Numbered from the stretch's first letter, positions 10,240 through 20,936 are shown. The stretch: 64,000 nucleotides of DNA from Exilibacterium sp. (GCA_028280195.1 JANQMH010000053.1:1-64000), one strand, 5' to 3'. Notes: generated by a model not told the origin, from the letters alone. Numbers and translations: made by a program.

Positions 10240-12516
10240 TTAGAGCTTATGCCTGAGATCGAAGCGATCCAGTTGCATGACCTTGACCCAGGCGTCGACA
10301 AAGTCCTCGACAAAGCGCTCGCCGGCGTTGTCAAAAGCGTAGACTTCAGCAACGGCGCGGAGCTCGGAGTTGGAGCCAAAAATCAGATCGACCGGGGTGG
10401 CGGTGTACTTGACCTGACCTGTTTTGCGGTCAATGCCTTCATACAGGCCGTCGGTTCTGGTTTTCCGCCACTGCGTAGACATGTCCAGCAGGTTGACGAA
10501 AAAGTCGTTGCTCAACGTGCCCGGCTTATCGGTGAACACACCGTGCCTGGCGCCACCGGTATTGGCGTCGAGCGCGCGCATACCGCCGACCAGAACTGTC
10601 ATTTCCGGTACGGTCAGATTCAGCTGATCGGCCTTATCCACCAGCATTTCTGCGGGTGAGCGGTAGCTCGCGTTGCCGTTGAAATAATTGCGGAAGGCAT
10701 CGGCCGAAGGCTTCAGTAAGGCGAAAGACTGCACGTCGGTCTGTGCCTGCAGCGCGTCGCCACGCCCGGGCTGGAACGGCACTTCAATCTTGACGCCGGC
10801 ATCCCTGGCAGCCTTTTCGATGGCGGCTGCGCCGCCCAGCACAATCAGGTCGGCCAGTGATATTTTCGCGCCGGAGCGATTGAAGTCGCTGCGGATGTCC
10901 TCCAATTCTCTCAGCACCCTGGCCAGTTCCCGCGGATTATTGGCCTCCCAGTCTTTTTGCGGTGCCAGTGCGATGCGTGCACCGTTGGCGCCACCGCGCA
11001 TATCGCCGGCGCGAAAGCTCGAGGCCGAAGCCCAGGCCGTGCGCACCAGTTGCGGCACGGTTAAACCTGATTTCAGAATGTCTTTTTTCAGATTTCTAAT
11101 ATCTCTGGCGCTGGCAAGCCTGTGGTCCACCGCAGGGATGGGGTCTTGCCAGATCAGGACTTCCGCGGGCACTTCTGCACCGAGATAGCGTATGCGCGGG
11201 CCCAGGTCGCGGTGGGTGAGTTTATACCAGGCTTTCGCAAACGCCCGCTGGTATTCATCGGGGTTGGCCAGGAAGCGCTCGGCGATCTTCTTGTAGGCCG
11301 GGTCAAACTTCAGTGCCAGGTCCGCTGTGGTCATCACCGGCGGGTTGAACTTGCCTTCAATATGCGCATCCGGCACCGAGGTGTGCAGCGACTCATCTGT
11401 CGGGATCCACTGAATTGCACCGCCGGGGCTGCGGGTCTGCTGCCACTCGAAATTCAACAGGTTTTGCAGATAGAGTGTGGTCCACCGGGTTGGCGCCTGT
11501 GTCCAGGCACCCTCGAGACCACTGGTGACGGTGTCCTCGGAATGGCCTTTGCCGCACTTGTTTTTCCAGCCCAGCCCCTGCTCTTCAAGAGCGGCTGCAG
11601 CGGGCTCTGCAGCCACGCAATCCGACGGCTTGTGGGCGCCGTGCATTTTACCGAAAGTGTGACCACCGGCAATCAGGGCGACGGTTTCCTCGTCATTCAT
11701 TGCCATACGGCCAAAAGCGATACGGATATTTTTCGCCGAACCCACCGGATCTGGTTTGCCCATTGGACCCTCGGGATTTACATAGATCAGACCCATATGG
11801 GTAGCACCCAGCGGGCGCTGCAACTTGCCGTCGCTGTCCTGGCGGTCACTGGCGAGCATTTCCACTTCCGGGCCCCAGTACACCAGATCCGGTTCCCAGT
11901 CGTCAGTGCGGCCGCCGGCAAAACCGTAGGTTTCAAAACCCATATTCTCCAGCGCGACATTGCCTGCCAGCACCATCAGGTCCGCCCATGACAGGTTGTG
12001 GCCATATTTTTGCTTCACCGGCCAGAGCAGGCGGCGCGCTTTGTCCAGGCTGGCATTGTCCGGCCAGCTGTTGAGCGGATCGAAACGCATCTGACCGCCA
12101 TCGGCACCGCCGCGCCCGTCGAGCGTGCGGTAGGTGCCGGCACTGTGCCATGACATGCGGATAAAAAACGGCCCATAGTTGCCAAAATCCGCCGGCCACC
12201 AATCCTGTGAGTCGGTCAGTAGCGTGTCGATGTCTTTTTTGACCGCGTTCAGGTCCAGCTTTTTAAACGCCTCGGCATAGCTGAAATCGTCGCCGAGCGG
12301 GTTTGAACGTGCATCATGGTCTCGCAGCGGCGTAAGATCCAACTGATCCGGCCACCAGAATTTATTCGTTTTCGCCTGACCGGTATCCACATTGCCGGTG
12401 CCTACCGCGCCCTGGGGTTTACTCACGGTGGGTTTGCCAATGGCCGAGTATGGCGTTACAGCTATGGCCAGGACACCCGCCATCGTCGCCGTCATTAATA
12501 GCTTGCGTGTTTTCAT
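10240..12516 (-). CDS. katG: catalase-peroxidase KatG, exported form
   Basis: This 758-aa haem enzyme removes hydrogen peroxide by catalase and peroxidase activity. The distal site R120-W123-H124 ([10 protein letters not shown]), Y245 ([11 protein letters not shown]) and M271 for the Met-Tyr-Trp adduct, and proximal H286 (GGHTFGK) are all present. The C-terminal duplicated domain is complete. Residues 1-27 form a signal peptide ([15 protein letters not shown]), so the protein should act in the periplasm like the known KatP/KatG2 subgroup, unlike the usual cytoplasmic KatG. ATG 12516 has AAGGAAG six bases upstream. It is divergent from oxyR, which probably controls it. Confidence 0.95.
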   Translation of the reverse strand: MKTRKLLMTATMAGVLAIAVTPYSAIGKPTVSKPQGAVGTGNVDTGQAKTNKFWWPDQLDLTPLRDHDARSNPLGDDFSYAEAFKKLDLNAVKKDIDTLLTDSQDWWPADFGNYGPFFIRMSWHSAGTYRTLDGRGGADGGQMRFDPLNSWPDNASLDKARRLLWPVKQKYGHNLSWADLMVLAGNVALENMGFETYGFAGGRTDDWEPDLVYWGPEVEMLASDRQDSDGKLQRPLGATHMGLIYVNPEGPMGKPDPVGSAKNIRIAFGRMAMNDEETVALIAGGHTFGKMHGAHKPSDCVAAEPAAAALEEQGLGWKNKCGKGHSEDTVTSGLEGAWTQAPTRWTTLYLQNLLNFEWQQTRSPGGAIQWIPTDESLHTSVPDAHIEGKFNPPVMTTADLALKFDPAYKKIAERFLANPDEYQRAFAKAWYKLTHRDLGPRIRYLGAEVPAEVLIWQDPIPAVDHRLASARDIRNLKKDILKSGLTVPQLVRTAWASASSFRAGDMRGGANGARIALAPQKDWEANNPRELARVLRELEDIRSDFNRSGAKISLADLIVLGGAAAIEKAARDAGVKIEVPFQPGRGDALQAQTDVQSFALLKPSADAFRNYFNGNASYRSPAEMLVDKADQLNLTVPEMTVLVGGMRALDANTGGARHGVFTDKPGTLSNDFFVNLLDMSTQWRKTRTDGLYEGIDRKTGQVKYTATPVDLIFGSNSELRAVAEVYAFDNAGERFVEDFVDAWVKVMQLDRFDLRHKL

Positions 12517-12775
12517 GATGTGCTTCCTTTAGTTATGTCTGGTTATGTCGTTATGCCGCGGCGGCGGCATTGCTTGAATCAGGGGCTGTGATGGCGGGCG
12601 CCGGTGCATGGGGCCCCGGCGTGACACCTACAGCGTACTGCCTGCAGTGGCCATCACTGTGCTCCTTAGCTGATACCTGCCGCGCTTGGAAAGAGCGGTT
12701 CGGCACGGACCGTCACCCATTAAATAGAAAATGACTGAGTAATATCCCTAATTCTTGTATGTGGTAGGGATTGTT

Positions 12776-12828
12776 ATAACCACTTGTTATAGCCATTTCC
12801 TATTGAAATTAAGATAACAATAACTTAT
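12776..12828. promoter_or_regulatory. candidate OxyR operator between katG and oxyR
   Basis: The 406-bp divergent spacer has three imperfect ATAx-N7-xTAT dyads: ATAA/TTAT at 12776-12790, ATAG/CTAT at 12789-12803 (exact half-sites of the OxyR consensus) and ATAA/TTAT at 12814-12828. OxyR tetramers contact four such half-sites. The spacing is not the ideal 22 bp centre to centre, so the exact footprint is uncertain. The rest of 12517-12922 is AT-rich promoter DNA without a gene. Confidence 0.45.
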
Positions 12829-12922
12829 AAATCGTGAAAATCGTTTTTTTCGATAGAAATAATAGGCAACACCTAAAGCAGGCTGTAATACAGATGAAAA
12901 CTGTGGGGGATAAGAGAGCGGT

Positions 12923-13804
12923 ATGAATATCAGAGATTTGCGCTATTTTTTGGCCGTCGCTGAGCTGGAACACTTTGGCCAGGCGGCGGATCAGTGCTGT
13001 GTCAGCCAGCCGACGCTCAGTGGTCAGATTAAAAAGCTGGAGGAACAGCTGGGTGTGACACTGTTTGAGCGCACCAACCGGCGGGTGATGCTCACTGAAG
13101 TCGGCGAGCATATTGCCCATTCGGCGCGGCGTATTTTACGCGAGGTGGATACCATCAATGACATTGCCAAAAGCAGCCATGACCCATTGTCCGGCAAATT
13201 CCGCCTCGGGGCGTTTCCCACCCTTTCGACCTATATTTTTCCCCACCTGGTGCCGAAACTGAAGCAGGCGATGCCTAATATCCGCTTGATTCTGATTGAG
13301 GAGAAAACGGCAAATCTGGTTGATAAGCTGCGCCATGGTGAAATTGATGCAGCACTGCTTGCGCTGCCTGTGTATGATGATTTTCTCGTTAGCCACAAAC
13401 TGTTTGACGATGAGTTTTTGCTGGCCGTACCGCCCGATCACGAGCTGACGCAACACCCGTCAATCGAACAAAAAACACTGAAAAAGCAGCGCCTGCTGTT
13501 GCTCGAAGAAGGCCATTGCCTGCGCGATCAGGCACTGGAGGTATGCCGCCTTCACGGCATTGCCGAAGAGCAGGACTTCAAGGCGACCGGCATGGAGACA
13601 CTGCGCCAAATGGTGAAAGCGGGCACCGGCATCACCTTCATGCCGAAGATTGCGATCCAGGAAAATGAGCGCGGTATTCACTATGTCCCGTTCACGGCAC
13701 CGGCGCCGACCCGCACCATCGGGCTGGTGTGGCGGAAAACCACCACCAGGCAGCAGGTCATGGACCAGCTGATTCAGTCGATTTCGAGTTTGCGTGTGAA
13801 ATAG
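12923..13804 (+). CDS. oxyR: hydrogen peroxide sensor OxyR (LysR family)
   Basis: This 293-aa LysR-type regulator has an N-terminal winged HTH (residues 1-60, DLRYFLAVAELEHFGQAA) and a periplasmic-binding-like sensor domain. Cys199 and Cys208 (EEGHCLRDQALEVC) fall at exactly the positions of the redox disulfide in E. coli OxyR. Peroxide would oxidise them and turn the protein into an activator. It is divergent from katG, its likely target. A nearby intact Prx gene lies at 49.8 kb and is not linked. Confidence 0.95.
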   Translation: MNIRDLRYFLAVAELEHFGQAADQCCVSQPTLSGQIKKLEEQLGVTLFERTNRRVMLTEVGEHIAHSARRILREVDTINDIAKSSHDPLSGKFRLGAFPTLSTYIFPHLVPKLKQAMPNIRLILIEEKTANLVDKLRHGEIDAALLALPVYDDFLVSHKLFDDEFLLAVPPDHELTQHPSIEQKTLKKQRLLLLEEGHCLRDQALEVCRLHGIAEEQDFKATGMETLRQMVKAGTGITFMPKIAIQENERGIHYVPFTAPAPTRTIGLVWRKTTTRQQVMDQLIQSISSLRVK

Positions 13805-13901
13805 AGGGCCGTGGCGGAAACGCCGCGACCTGTCTGCGGGTGTTCAGCCAGGGCTGCTGTGTTGCACAGCGATGGCGATAAGGCATTCTGAGTGCTTTTA
13901 C

Positions 13902-15554
13902 CTAACGGTTCGAGTGCAGTTCGGATTTCACCAGCAGCTGCGAATAGGCGCGCGTATCCAGCGCCGCCCGCGCGGAGCGGTCGGTAACCGAAAACAACCA
14001 GATCGCGGCAAAGGCCGCCGGCATGGTAAACAGCGCCGGGTAGTCATAGGGAAACAGCGCCTGCGGGTAACCGAGAATCGCCACCCAGACATTGGGGCCC
14101 AGCACCATCAGCCCGATCGAGGAGACGAAGCCGACAATGGCGCCGGCCACGGCGCCGCGGGTGGTCATGCCGCCCCAGTACATGGACAGGATCAGTACCG
14201 GAAAATTCACGCTGGCCGCCACCACCATCGGCAGCGCGGCGATGATGGCGATATTCTGGTGCTGAAACACCACTCCCAGGGCCACCGCCAGTACGCCCAG
14301 CCCCAGCGTCACCAGGCGCGTCAGCCTGATCTCCTTGCGCGGGTCCGGTTTGCCGTCGCAGATGACCTCGGCGTACAGGTCGTGGGCAACGGCCGCCGCT
14401 CCGGCCACCGTCAGGCCGGCGACAACGGCGAGAATGGTGGCGAAGGCCACCGCCGACATAAAGCCCATCAGCAGGCTGCCGCCGAGGGCCTCGGCGAGGT
14501 GGATGGCCGCCATATTGCCGCCGCCGATCAGCGCGCCGGCCTCATCGAAATACTTGGGATTGCCGGTGACGAAGACCACCGTGCCGAAGCCCACCACGAT
14601 CAACAACAGGTAAAAATAGCCGATAAACAGCGAGGCATAGAATGCCGAGCGGCGCGATTCCCGCGCGTTGGGTACGGTAAACAGCCGCATCAGAATATGC
14701 GGCAGGCCGAGTATGCCGAACATCATGGAAACCAGGATGGTGGCCACCTGTATCGGATCGCGATAGAGCACGCCGGGTTGCAGGATGGCGTCGCCCTCGG
14801 CATGGGTGGCGGCGGCCCGGCTCAGCAGTGTCTCGAAACTGAAACCGGTATTGTACAAAACCAGCACCGCCATGACGGTAATGCCGAACAGCAGCAACAC
14901 CGCCTTGACGATCTGTACCCAGGTGGTGGCCAGCATACCGCCAAAGGCGACATAGGCGATCACCAGTACGCTGATCACCACCAGCGCCACTTCGTAAGGC
15001 AGGCCGAACAACAGTTCGATCAATTTCCCGGCACCCACCATCTGTGCAATCAGGTACATGATCACCACAGAGATGGAGCCGAGCACGGCAATAATGCGGG
15101 TGCGGCGCTTTTCCAGCCGCAGGGCCACCACGTCGGTAAAGGTGAACTGCCCCAGGTTGCGCACCCGTTCGGACAGCAGAAACAGTAAAATCGGCCAGCC
15201 GGCAAAGGCGCCGAGACCGAAGATCAGACCGTCGAAACCGGCGCTGTACATCAGTGCCGAAATACCGAGAAAGGAGGCCGCCGACATAAAGTCGCCGGCG
15301 ATGGCGGCGCCGTTCTGCAGGCCGGTGATCTGGCCGCCGGCGGTGTAGAACTCGCTGCTGGTGGAGGTGCGCTGTGAGGCCCAGTAGCTGATCCACAGGG
15401 TTGCCGCCACAAACACCAGAAACAGCGCGATGGCACTGGTATTGAGGCCGCCTCCGCCGCCGACGGTGGCCAGCGCCGTGCCGGGCAGCAGTGCGGTGCA
15501 CAGCAGCAGGCTGCAGCTCAGGGTGGTGCGGTGATTGTGCCTGAACCCGATCAT
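13902..15554 (-). CDS. actP: cation/acetate symporter ActP
   Basis: This 550-aa inner-membrane sodium:solute symporter takes up acetate and related short carboxylates. A cleavable-looking N-terminal signal (LLLCTALLPGTALA) precedes a periplasmic stretch and about 13 transmembrane helices. The family motif SSEFYTAGGQITGLQNGAAIAGDFMSAASFLG starts near residue 66 (first 20 residues shown by SSEFYTAGGQ onward). Its start overlaps the stop of the DUF485 gene by four bases (ATGA), as expected for translational coupling. It converges on oxyR. Confidence 0.93.
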   Translation of the reverse strand: MIGFRHNHRTTLSCSLLLCTALLPGTALATVGGGGGLNTSAIALFLVFVAATLWISYWASQRTSTSSEFYTAGGQITGLQNGAAIAGDFMSAASFLGISALMYSAGFDGLIFGLGAFAGWPILLFLLSERVRNLGQFTFTDVVALRLEKRRTRIIAVLGSISVVIMYLIAQMVGAGKLIELLFGLPYEVALVVISVLVIAYVAFGGMLATTWVQIVKAVLLLFGITVMAVLVLYNTGFSFETLLSRAAATHAEGDAILQPGVLYRDPIQVATILVSMMFGILGLPHILMRLFTVPNARESRRSAFYASLFIGYFYLLLIVVGFGTVVFVTGNPKYFDEAGALIGGGNMAAIHLAEALGGSLLMGFMSAVAFATILAVVAGLTVAGAAAVAHDLYAEVICDGKPDPRKEIRLTRLVTLGLGVLAVALGVVFQHQNIAIIAALPMVVAASVNFPVLILSMYWGGMTTRGAVAGAIVGFVSSIGLMVLGPNVWVAILGYPQALFPYDYPALFTMPAAFAAIWLFSVTDRSARAALDTRAYSQLLVKSELHSNR

Positions 15555-15868
15555 GGTGTTGTGCTCCGCCCCTGCTCGGCCGTATCGGCGCTGCTCTGCA
15601 GATCCCGTTCACCGCTGTTGGCCACTTTCAGGTAGATAAATTCAATCAGCAAAAACAGTACTACCAGAAAGACAAAATACACCAGGCCGAATGTGATGTT
15701 CGATGCCGGCGGGGTTTTCTCGATAAACAGCGCCTGCAGCGGGCCGTAGCCGAGGGCGAAGCTGCCGTAGAGAACACAGACCACCGCTGTGCAAAAAAAC
15801 CGTATTCGAACCCGTCGCTTGATGACCCGCATTTGCTCGGGTGTCGGTTCTTTTGCTGCTTGCGGCAT
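15551..15868 (-). CDS. yjcH: DUF485 membrane protein YjcH
   Basis: This small inner-membrane protein of about 105 aa has two transmembrane helices (FFCTAVVCVLYGSFALGY and TFGLVYFVFLVVLFLLIEFIY) and charged ends, the DUF485 layout. It is the usual first gene before actP. I chose ATG 15868 (MPQAAKEP) because CGAGAG lies eight bases before it; an in-frame GTG at 15892 would add eight residues. Its role with ActP is not known in detail. Confidence 0.85.
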   Translation of the reverse strand: MPQAAKEPTPEQMRVIKRRVRIRFFCTAVVCVLYGSFALGYGPLQALFIEKTPPASNITFGLVYFVFLVVLFLLIEFIYLKVANSGERDLQSSADTAEQGRSTTP

Positions 15869-15997
15869 GGCGGTTGCTCTCGGCGTTAGCACTTGGTTTT
15901 GGGTTTATGGCTGACAGCTTACAGTTTACAGCTTAACAGTTAAACTGCGGAAAAACCGGGGTTGCTGTCAGCTGTCAGCCCGGCTCACAGCCGGCGA

Positions 15998-18232
15998 TCA
16001 ATAATCATAGGTTACCGTAATCCCCGAGGTCCGCGGTGCGCCGAAAGGCGCAAAGGCAATTTCGCCACCGCGCTGGGTAAAGACGTGGGTGCGGTACTCC
16101 TCGTCGCGCAGGTTTTTCACCCAGGCGGCCACTTCCCACTCCTCCCCGGGCGACAGCCAGGCGAGCCGCGCGTCCCAGAGGCGATAGCGCGGGATGACGG
16201 CCAGGGCGTTGTTGTCCGGATCGTAAAAGCTCTCGTCCTGGAAACGGTAGTTGAGTTTGGCGGAAAATTTGCCGAGGTCATGCAGCGACCAGCTGTATTT
16301 GCCGTAGAAGCTGGCGGTTTTGCGCGGTGCCTGGCGCAGTTTGTTACCGGAAAAATCCGGTATCACCGGGTTGCCGGCACCGTCGTCGTTGGGCGTGTCG
16401 GGGGTGAATTCATCGAACTCGGCATTCAGGTAGGCGAAGCTGCCACCCAGTTCCAGCTGCTCTGACGGCAGCAGCATGAACTCGAATTCAATACCGTCGA
16501 TAGTGGCGGTGGCGGCGTTCTCGGTAATGAATTCACCGAAGGTGCCGCCGGCCGGCAGGAAGAAACGGGTGACCTGCAGATCTTCGTAGTCGGTGTAAAA
16601 TGTGCTGATATTGAGGCGCAGGCGGTTGTCCCACCACTGGGACTTGAGACCGACTTCGTAGCTGGTGGCCTCCTCGGGATCGAACGGGGTGGTGGCCCGC
16701 TCGGCGGTGGAGGCCGAACCGGTAAAGCCGCCGCTTTTGAAACCGGTGGAAATGCTGCCGTATAGCAAGATACCCTCGCTCAGTGTCCAATCCAGGGCGA
16801 TGCGCCCGGAGGTATTGTCCCAGCTTTCGTCGGCCTGGACCTGATCAAAGGGCTGCAACAGGGCGCCGGCACCAATGACGTCGCTGGCCACTTTGATTTC
16901 TTTTTCTTCGCTAGAATAACGCAGGCCGGCGGTCAGGGAAAGATCGTCGCGCAGCGGATAGGAGCCCTGCCCGTAGAGTGCCCAGGTGGTGGAGTCGTTT
17001 TGCTGAAACGAGGTCTGGTCGCTGAGAAAGGAGGTAAAGGTAAAGCGCTCGGCGCGCTCGATATCTTCGAGGCTGTAAAACAGCCCCACCACCCAGTCGA
17101 GGGCGGCGTTGTCGGCCGAGGTCAGGCGCAGTTCCTGGGTGATCTGTTCGGTGTCCTCCACGGCGGCGTTGTTGAGGTCGAGAAAGAAACCGCTGCTGGC
17201 ATCGGAGCCCGGTGCGGCGGTGGCCGGCGGCAGGCCCTCCGAGTCTTCGAGCCAGTCGAACTCACTTTCGCGGTAGCTGGTGATCGACGTGAATACGGCT
17301 GCGCCCAGATCCCAGTTGACTTTAGCGCTGTAGCCGTTGACCTGGCGATCGGTAAAGCCCTCGGTTTCGGCCAGCGTATTGAACGGGTCGCCGGCGCCGC
17401 CCAGGGCCCGGTTTACCGCCAGCGGATCGAGGTTGTCGCCGTTGCCGGAGCGACCGACACCGCCGACCGGTTCGCGGTTGCTGGCGCCGAACTCGTCGTC
17501 GGCGCCGTCGATGCTGAATAAGACTTCCACAGTGTCAGCGGGCAGCCAGCGCAGCTGCGCGCGCCAGGCCAGGGTCTCCTGCTCGCCCCAGTCGGCGCCG
17601 GTCTGCAGCTGCTCGATAAAGCCGTCGGATTCGCGCCGGCTGAAGGAAATTTTGCCGAACAGGTTTGCTGCCAGCGCGCCGCTGAGCAGCGCGCCGGTGT
17701 CATTGCGGCCGTAGTTCCCCAGTGACTGGCGCACCCGGAAGCGGGTGTCCTCGCCGGGCTTGGAAGTGACGAAGTTAATCGAGCCGCCGATGGAGTTCTT
17801 GCCGTACAGAGTACCCTGGGGGCCGCGCAATACCTCGACCCGCTCGAGATCGAAAATATCGAATACCTGGGCGGTGCGGGCGGCGATATACACATCGTCG
17901 ATGGAGACCACGGTCGAGTCGCTGGCGGCGGCGCCGTCTTCCTTGGTGCCGATACCGCGAATGGCGATTTCCGGCTGCCCGGCGCTGAAGGCGGCAAATA
18001 CCATGCCGGGGGTACGGCTGCCGATATCCTCGAGGCCGGCGATGCCGTCCTCGCGAATCTGTTCGCCGCCGAAGGCGCTGATGGCCAGTGGCACATCCTG
18101 CAGGCTCTCGGCGCGCTTTTGCGCGGTGACTACGATTTCTTCGATACCCTGGGCCGACAGCGCCGGTGAGATGCCGATGGCGGCACTCAGGGTGAATAAC
18201 TGCAAGTGGGTTCGCTTGGAATAGGTCATCAT
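15998..18232 (-). CDS. TonB-dependent outer-membrane receptor
   Basis: This 744-aa protein has a signal peptide ending near residue 27 (ISPALSA), a TonB box (IEEIVVTAQKR), a plug domain (VEVLRGPQGTLYGKNSIGG) and a 22-strand barrel ending in an aromatic (TVTYDY). It takes up a ligand across the outer membrane with TonB energy. The TAQKR/RGPQGTLYGKN class is abundant in marine and sterol- or aromatic-degrading bacteria, and the ligand cannot be predicted. GGAGAG precedes the double ATG. It lies directly downstream of a second receptor and the FecR/FecI genes, in the same direction. Confidence 0.9.
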   Translation of the reverse strand: MMTYSKRTHLQLFTLSAAIGISPALSAQGIEEIVVTAQKRAESLQDVPLAISAFGGEQIREDGIAGLEDIGSRTPGMVFAAFSAGQPEIAIRGIGTKEDGAAASDSTVVSIDDVYIAARTAQVFDIFDLERVEVLRGPQGTLYGKNSIGGSINFVTSKPGEDTRFRVRQSLGNYGRNDTGALLSGALAANLFGKISFSRRESDGFIEQLQTGADWGEQETLAWRAQLRWLPADTVEVLFSIDGADDEFGASNREPVGGVGRSGNGDNLDPLAVNRALGGAGDPFNTLAETEGFTDRQVNGYSAKVNWDLGAAVFTSITSYRESEFDWLEDSEGLPPATAAPGSDASSGFFLDLNNAAVEDTEQITQELRLTSADNAALDWVVGLFYSLEDIERAERFTFTSFLSDQTSFQQNDSTTWALYGQGSYPLRDDLSLTAGLRYSSEEKEIKVASDVIGAGALLQPFDQVQADESWDNTSGRIALDWTLSEGILLYGSISTGFKSGGFTGSASTAERATTPFDPEEATSYEVGLKSQWWDNRLRLNISTFYTDYEDLQVTRFFLPAGGTFGEFITENAATATIDGIEFEFMLLPSEQLELGGSFAYLNAEFDEFTPDTPNDDGAGNPVIPDFSGNKLRQAPRKTASFYGKYSWSLHDLGKFSAKLNYRFQDESFYDPDNNALAVIPRYRLWDARLAWLSPGEEWEVAAWVKNLRDEEYRTHVFTQRGGEIAFAPFGAPRTSGITVTYDY

Positions 18233-18265
18233 CGCTCTCCGTCAGTGTTATCGGCCGCTGGCCAT

Positions 18266-18285
18266 TTGCTATAACTTGCTATAGC
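18266..18285. repeat. 10-bp direct repeat in receptor promoter
   Basis: TTGCTATAAC and TTGCTATAGC stand in tandem at 18266-18275 and 18276-18285, about 35 bases upstream of the first receptor's start. It could be a regulator site or an overlapping -10 region. Confidence 0.35.
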
Positions 18286-18356
18286 CACTTACAACACCGC
18301 AGGGCGAATCCACCTCCTGTTTTTATGCAAAGAATAAAAAAAGAGTAAACAAAGCG

Positions 18357-20936
18357 TTAAAAAAAGTGCCAGGCAAACGACAGTCCGTAAGTGCGCGGCG
18401 TGCCGTAGAGAGCGTAGTCATTGCCACCGAGCACAAACAGATGGGAAATATACTGTTCGTCGAAAATATTTTTGCCCCACAGCGACAGTTTCCAGGGGCG
18501 GCCGCGGGGCGCATAGCTGAGGCTGCCGTCCACCAGGCGGAAGGCCGGCTGCACTGTGGCGCTGTTGTCCGGCTCGCGAAAACCCTGGGACTGAAAGCGA
18601 TAGTCCAGGTTGAGCTGCAGGCTGCCGTCGAAGCCGGGCAGGCGGTAACGCAGCGCCAGGCCGGCCGAGTGCTTGGGCGCCTGGCGCAGATGGTTGCCGG
18701 TGAACTCGCGCCCCTCGGGGTCGTTGTAGTTGTCGTAGGTCGCGCGCAGAAATGCATAGCTGCCGCTGAGTGTCAGGCCCTCGAACGGCGACAGGATGAA
18801 TTCCGACTCGATGCCGCGCAGTGTCGCCGAGGCGGCGTTGTCGGTTTCAAACACACCGAAGTTATCGGTGGTGCGGAACTGTACCACCTGCAGGTCGCGG
18901 TAGTCGGTATAGAAGGCGGCGATATTGAGTCGCAGCCGGTCCCGCAGCCACTGGGATTTCATGCCCAGTTCATAGTCCCAGGCGGACTCCGGCTCAATGG
19001 TGCGGCGGGCGATCTCCAGGGTGCCCGGTGCCCCCTGGAAGCCGCCGCTTTTCATACCGAAGGCGAGGCTGCCGTAAAACATCAGATCGTCGGCGGCGTG
19101 GTAGGACAGCGCCAGGCGCGGTGAGAAGTCGTCCCAGTCACCGCGCGATTTGAGCTGGAAATCCTCCAGAATGACCGCCGGCGCGCCGCCGTTGCTGGCG
19201 CTTTGCCGCAGCGATTTTCTGTCGTAGGTGTAGCGCCCGCCGAGGTTCAGCTCCAGGGCGGGGGTGAGGGCATAGTGCAGCTCGCCGAACAGGGCGTAGC
19301 TGTGGGTGCTGTTGCGCTGGTCCGAGCGCGCGGTGGCGTGCTGGAACGGGAAGATTTCGTTGCGGTGGGTGTACTCATTGAGATAGTAGGCGCCCAGCAC
19401 CAGTGAGCGCCGCACCTGCGCGGTCGAGGCCCAGCGCAGCTCCTGGGAGAACTGGCGGTGGGTTTCCAGCACCGCGTTGCCGAGTATCTGGTCGCTGACG
19501 AAGGCCGGCAGCCCGGTGGACTCCTCGGCCCAGTGAAAGCGGCTGGCGCGATAGCCGCTGATGGCGGTGAAAGTGCCGCCGCCGAGGTTCGTGGTCAGCT
19601 GCTGGCTCAGCCCCCACAGATAGCGGTCGGTAAAGCCCTCGCCGTCGTTGGTGGCGCGGCGCGGGCTGCCGCCGAGGGCGCGAAATATTTCACTCGGCAG
19701 TTGCGTCTGGTAGAGCGGCTGCGGGCCCTGCGGCGTCTGCTCGAACAGCGGCTCACCGGCGGCGTCGCGCAGCGGAATGCGCCGGCCGTCGGCGTCGAGA
19801 AGGCGCAGCGGCACGCGCCCGCCCACCGGTATGCGGCCGGAGGCGTTGAGGTTTTCGCGGCTGCCGTCGGCGCTCCAGTGCAGTTGCAGATTCCGGTTCG
19901 GCCGGTAGAGCACCTTGCCGCGCAGTGCCCAGCGCTTGTTGTCGTGCTGGCGCTCGCCGCCGACCGTCAGGTTTTCCTGCCAGCCGTCGCGGCTGCGGGC
20001 ATCGAGGGCCAGGCGCCCGAGCAGCCCGTCGCCGGCCAGCGGTCCGTTGAGAGTGGCGCTGATGCCGCGGTGCTGCAGATTGCCCGACGACAGTTTCAGT
20101 TTGCCATAGGGTTCGGCCTGGGGCGCTTTGCTGACCAGCTTGATGGCGCCGCCGATGGCGTTTTTACCGTAGAGCGTGCCCTGGGGCCCGCGCAGTACCT
20201 CGACCTGTTCGAGATCGAGCATATTGAGGTCGATATGGGTGATGCGGCCGACGTAGACATCGTCGACAAACACCACCACCGAATTGTCCATGGCGGCGCC
20301 GTCGTCATTGGAGCCGATACCGCGCATATGAATGGTGGGCTGCCCGAGGCTGTAGGACGAAACGGTGAGGCCGGGTATGCGCGACCCCAGCTCGCTGAGG
20401 TCCTGAATGTCGCTGCGCTGCAACTCGGGCTGACTGATCACCGAAACCGCCACCGGCACCCGCTGCAGGTTCTGTGAGGTGCGCTGCGCGGTAACGATGA
20501 CCTCCTCGATGGCGGCGATACGATAGCGCTCCTGCCTGTCGCCGGCTGCCGCCTTGCCGCCGCTGTCGGGCAGTGCGGCGGATGGCGCCAGCTGTGCCGA
20601 GATGGAGACGGTTTCCGCATCGATGAAGCGGTAGCCGAGGCCGGTGCCGGCCAACAGCCGCTGCAGCGCCTGGGCCGGTGTCATAACGCCGCTCAGCGGC
20701 GCGGCGCGCAGGCCGGCTACGGCGGATTTGGGTACCAGCAGCGACAGCTGCGCCTGCCTGGCCAACTGGATCAGGGAGTCCGACAGCGGGCCGGCTGGCA
20801 CATCGAACTGCACCAGCAGTCTGGCGGCGAAGGCGCTGCCGGCGGTGGCAGTCAGCACACAAACGGCGAGCACAGCAAGGCGGCGCGCCAGACTTCTCTG
20901 CCACGCAAAGCGAAATAGGGGCGGACAGCGCAACAA
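18357..20936 (-). CDS. TonB-dependent transducer (FecA-like, with STN signalling domain)
   Basis: This 859-aa receptor starts at TTG 20936 (AGGATAAG upstream). After the signal peptide (LAVCVLTATAGSAFA) comes an STN domain, residues ~42-112 (FDVPAGPLSDSLIQLARQA), which contacts FecR in the periplasm. A TonB box (IEEVIVTAQRT), a plug (VEVLRGPQGTLYGKNAIGG) and a barrel ending in FAWHFF follow. With the FecR and sigma-factor genes just upstream, it should report ligand binding and switch on its own uptake operon. The ligand is unknown; iron chelates are typical, but carbohydrate or other ligands also occur. Confidence 0.9.
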   Translation of the reverse strand: MLRCPPLFRFAWQRSLARRLAVLAVCVLTATAGSAFAARLLVQFDVPAGPLSDSLIQLARQAQLSLLVPKSAVAGLRAAPLSGVMTPAQALQRLLAGTGLGYRFIDAETVSISAQLAPSAALPDSGGKAAAGDRQERYRIAAIEEVIVTAQRTSQNLQRVPVAVSVISQPELQRSDIQDLSELGSRIPGLTVSSYSLGQPTIHMRGIGSNDDGAAMDNSVVVFVDDVYVGRITHIDLNMLDLEQVEVLRGPQGTLYGKNAIGGAIKLVSKAPQAEPYGKLKLSSGNLQHRGISATLNGPLAGDGLLGRLALDARSRDGWQENLTVGGERQHDNKRWALRGKVLYRPNRNLQLHWSADGSRENLNASGRIPVGGRVPLRLLDADGRRIPLRDAAGEPLFEQTPQGPQPLYQTQLPSEIFRALGGSPRRATNDGEGFTDRYLWGLSQQLTTNLGGGTFTAISGYRASRFHWAEESTGLPAFVSDQILGNAVLETHRQFSQELRWASTAQVRRSLVLGAYYLNEYTHRNEIFPFQHATARSDQRNSTHSYALFGELHYALTPALELNLGGRYTYDRKSLRQSASNGGAPAVILEDFQLKSRGDWDDFSPRLALSYHAADDLMFYGSLAFGMKSGGFQGAPGTLEIARRTIEPESAWDYELGMKSQWLRDRLRLNIAAFYTDYRDLQVVQFRTTDNFGVFETDNAASATLRGIESEFILSPFEGLTLSGSYAFLRATYDNYNDPEGREFTGNHLRQAPKHSAGLALRYRLPGFDGSLQLNLDYRFQSQGFREPDNSATVQPAFRLVDGSLSYAPRGRPWKLSLWGKNIFDEQYISHLFVLGGNDYALYGTPRTYGLSFAWHFF

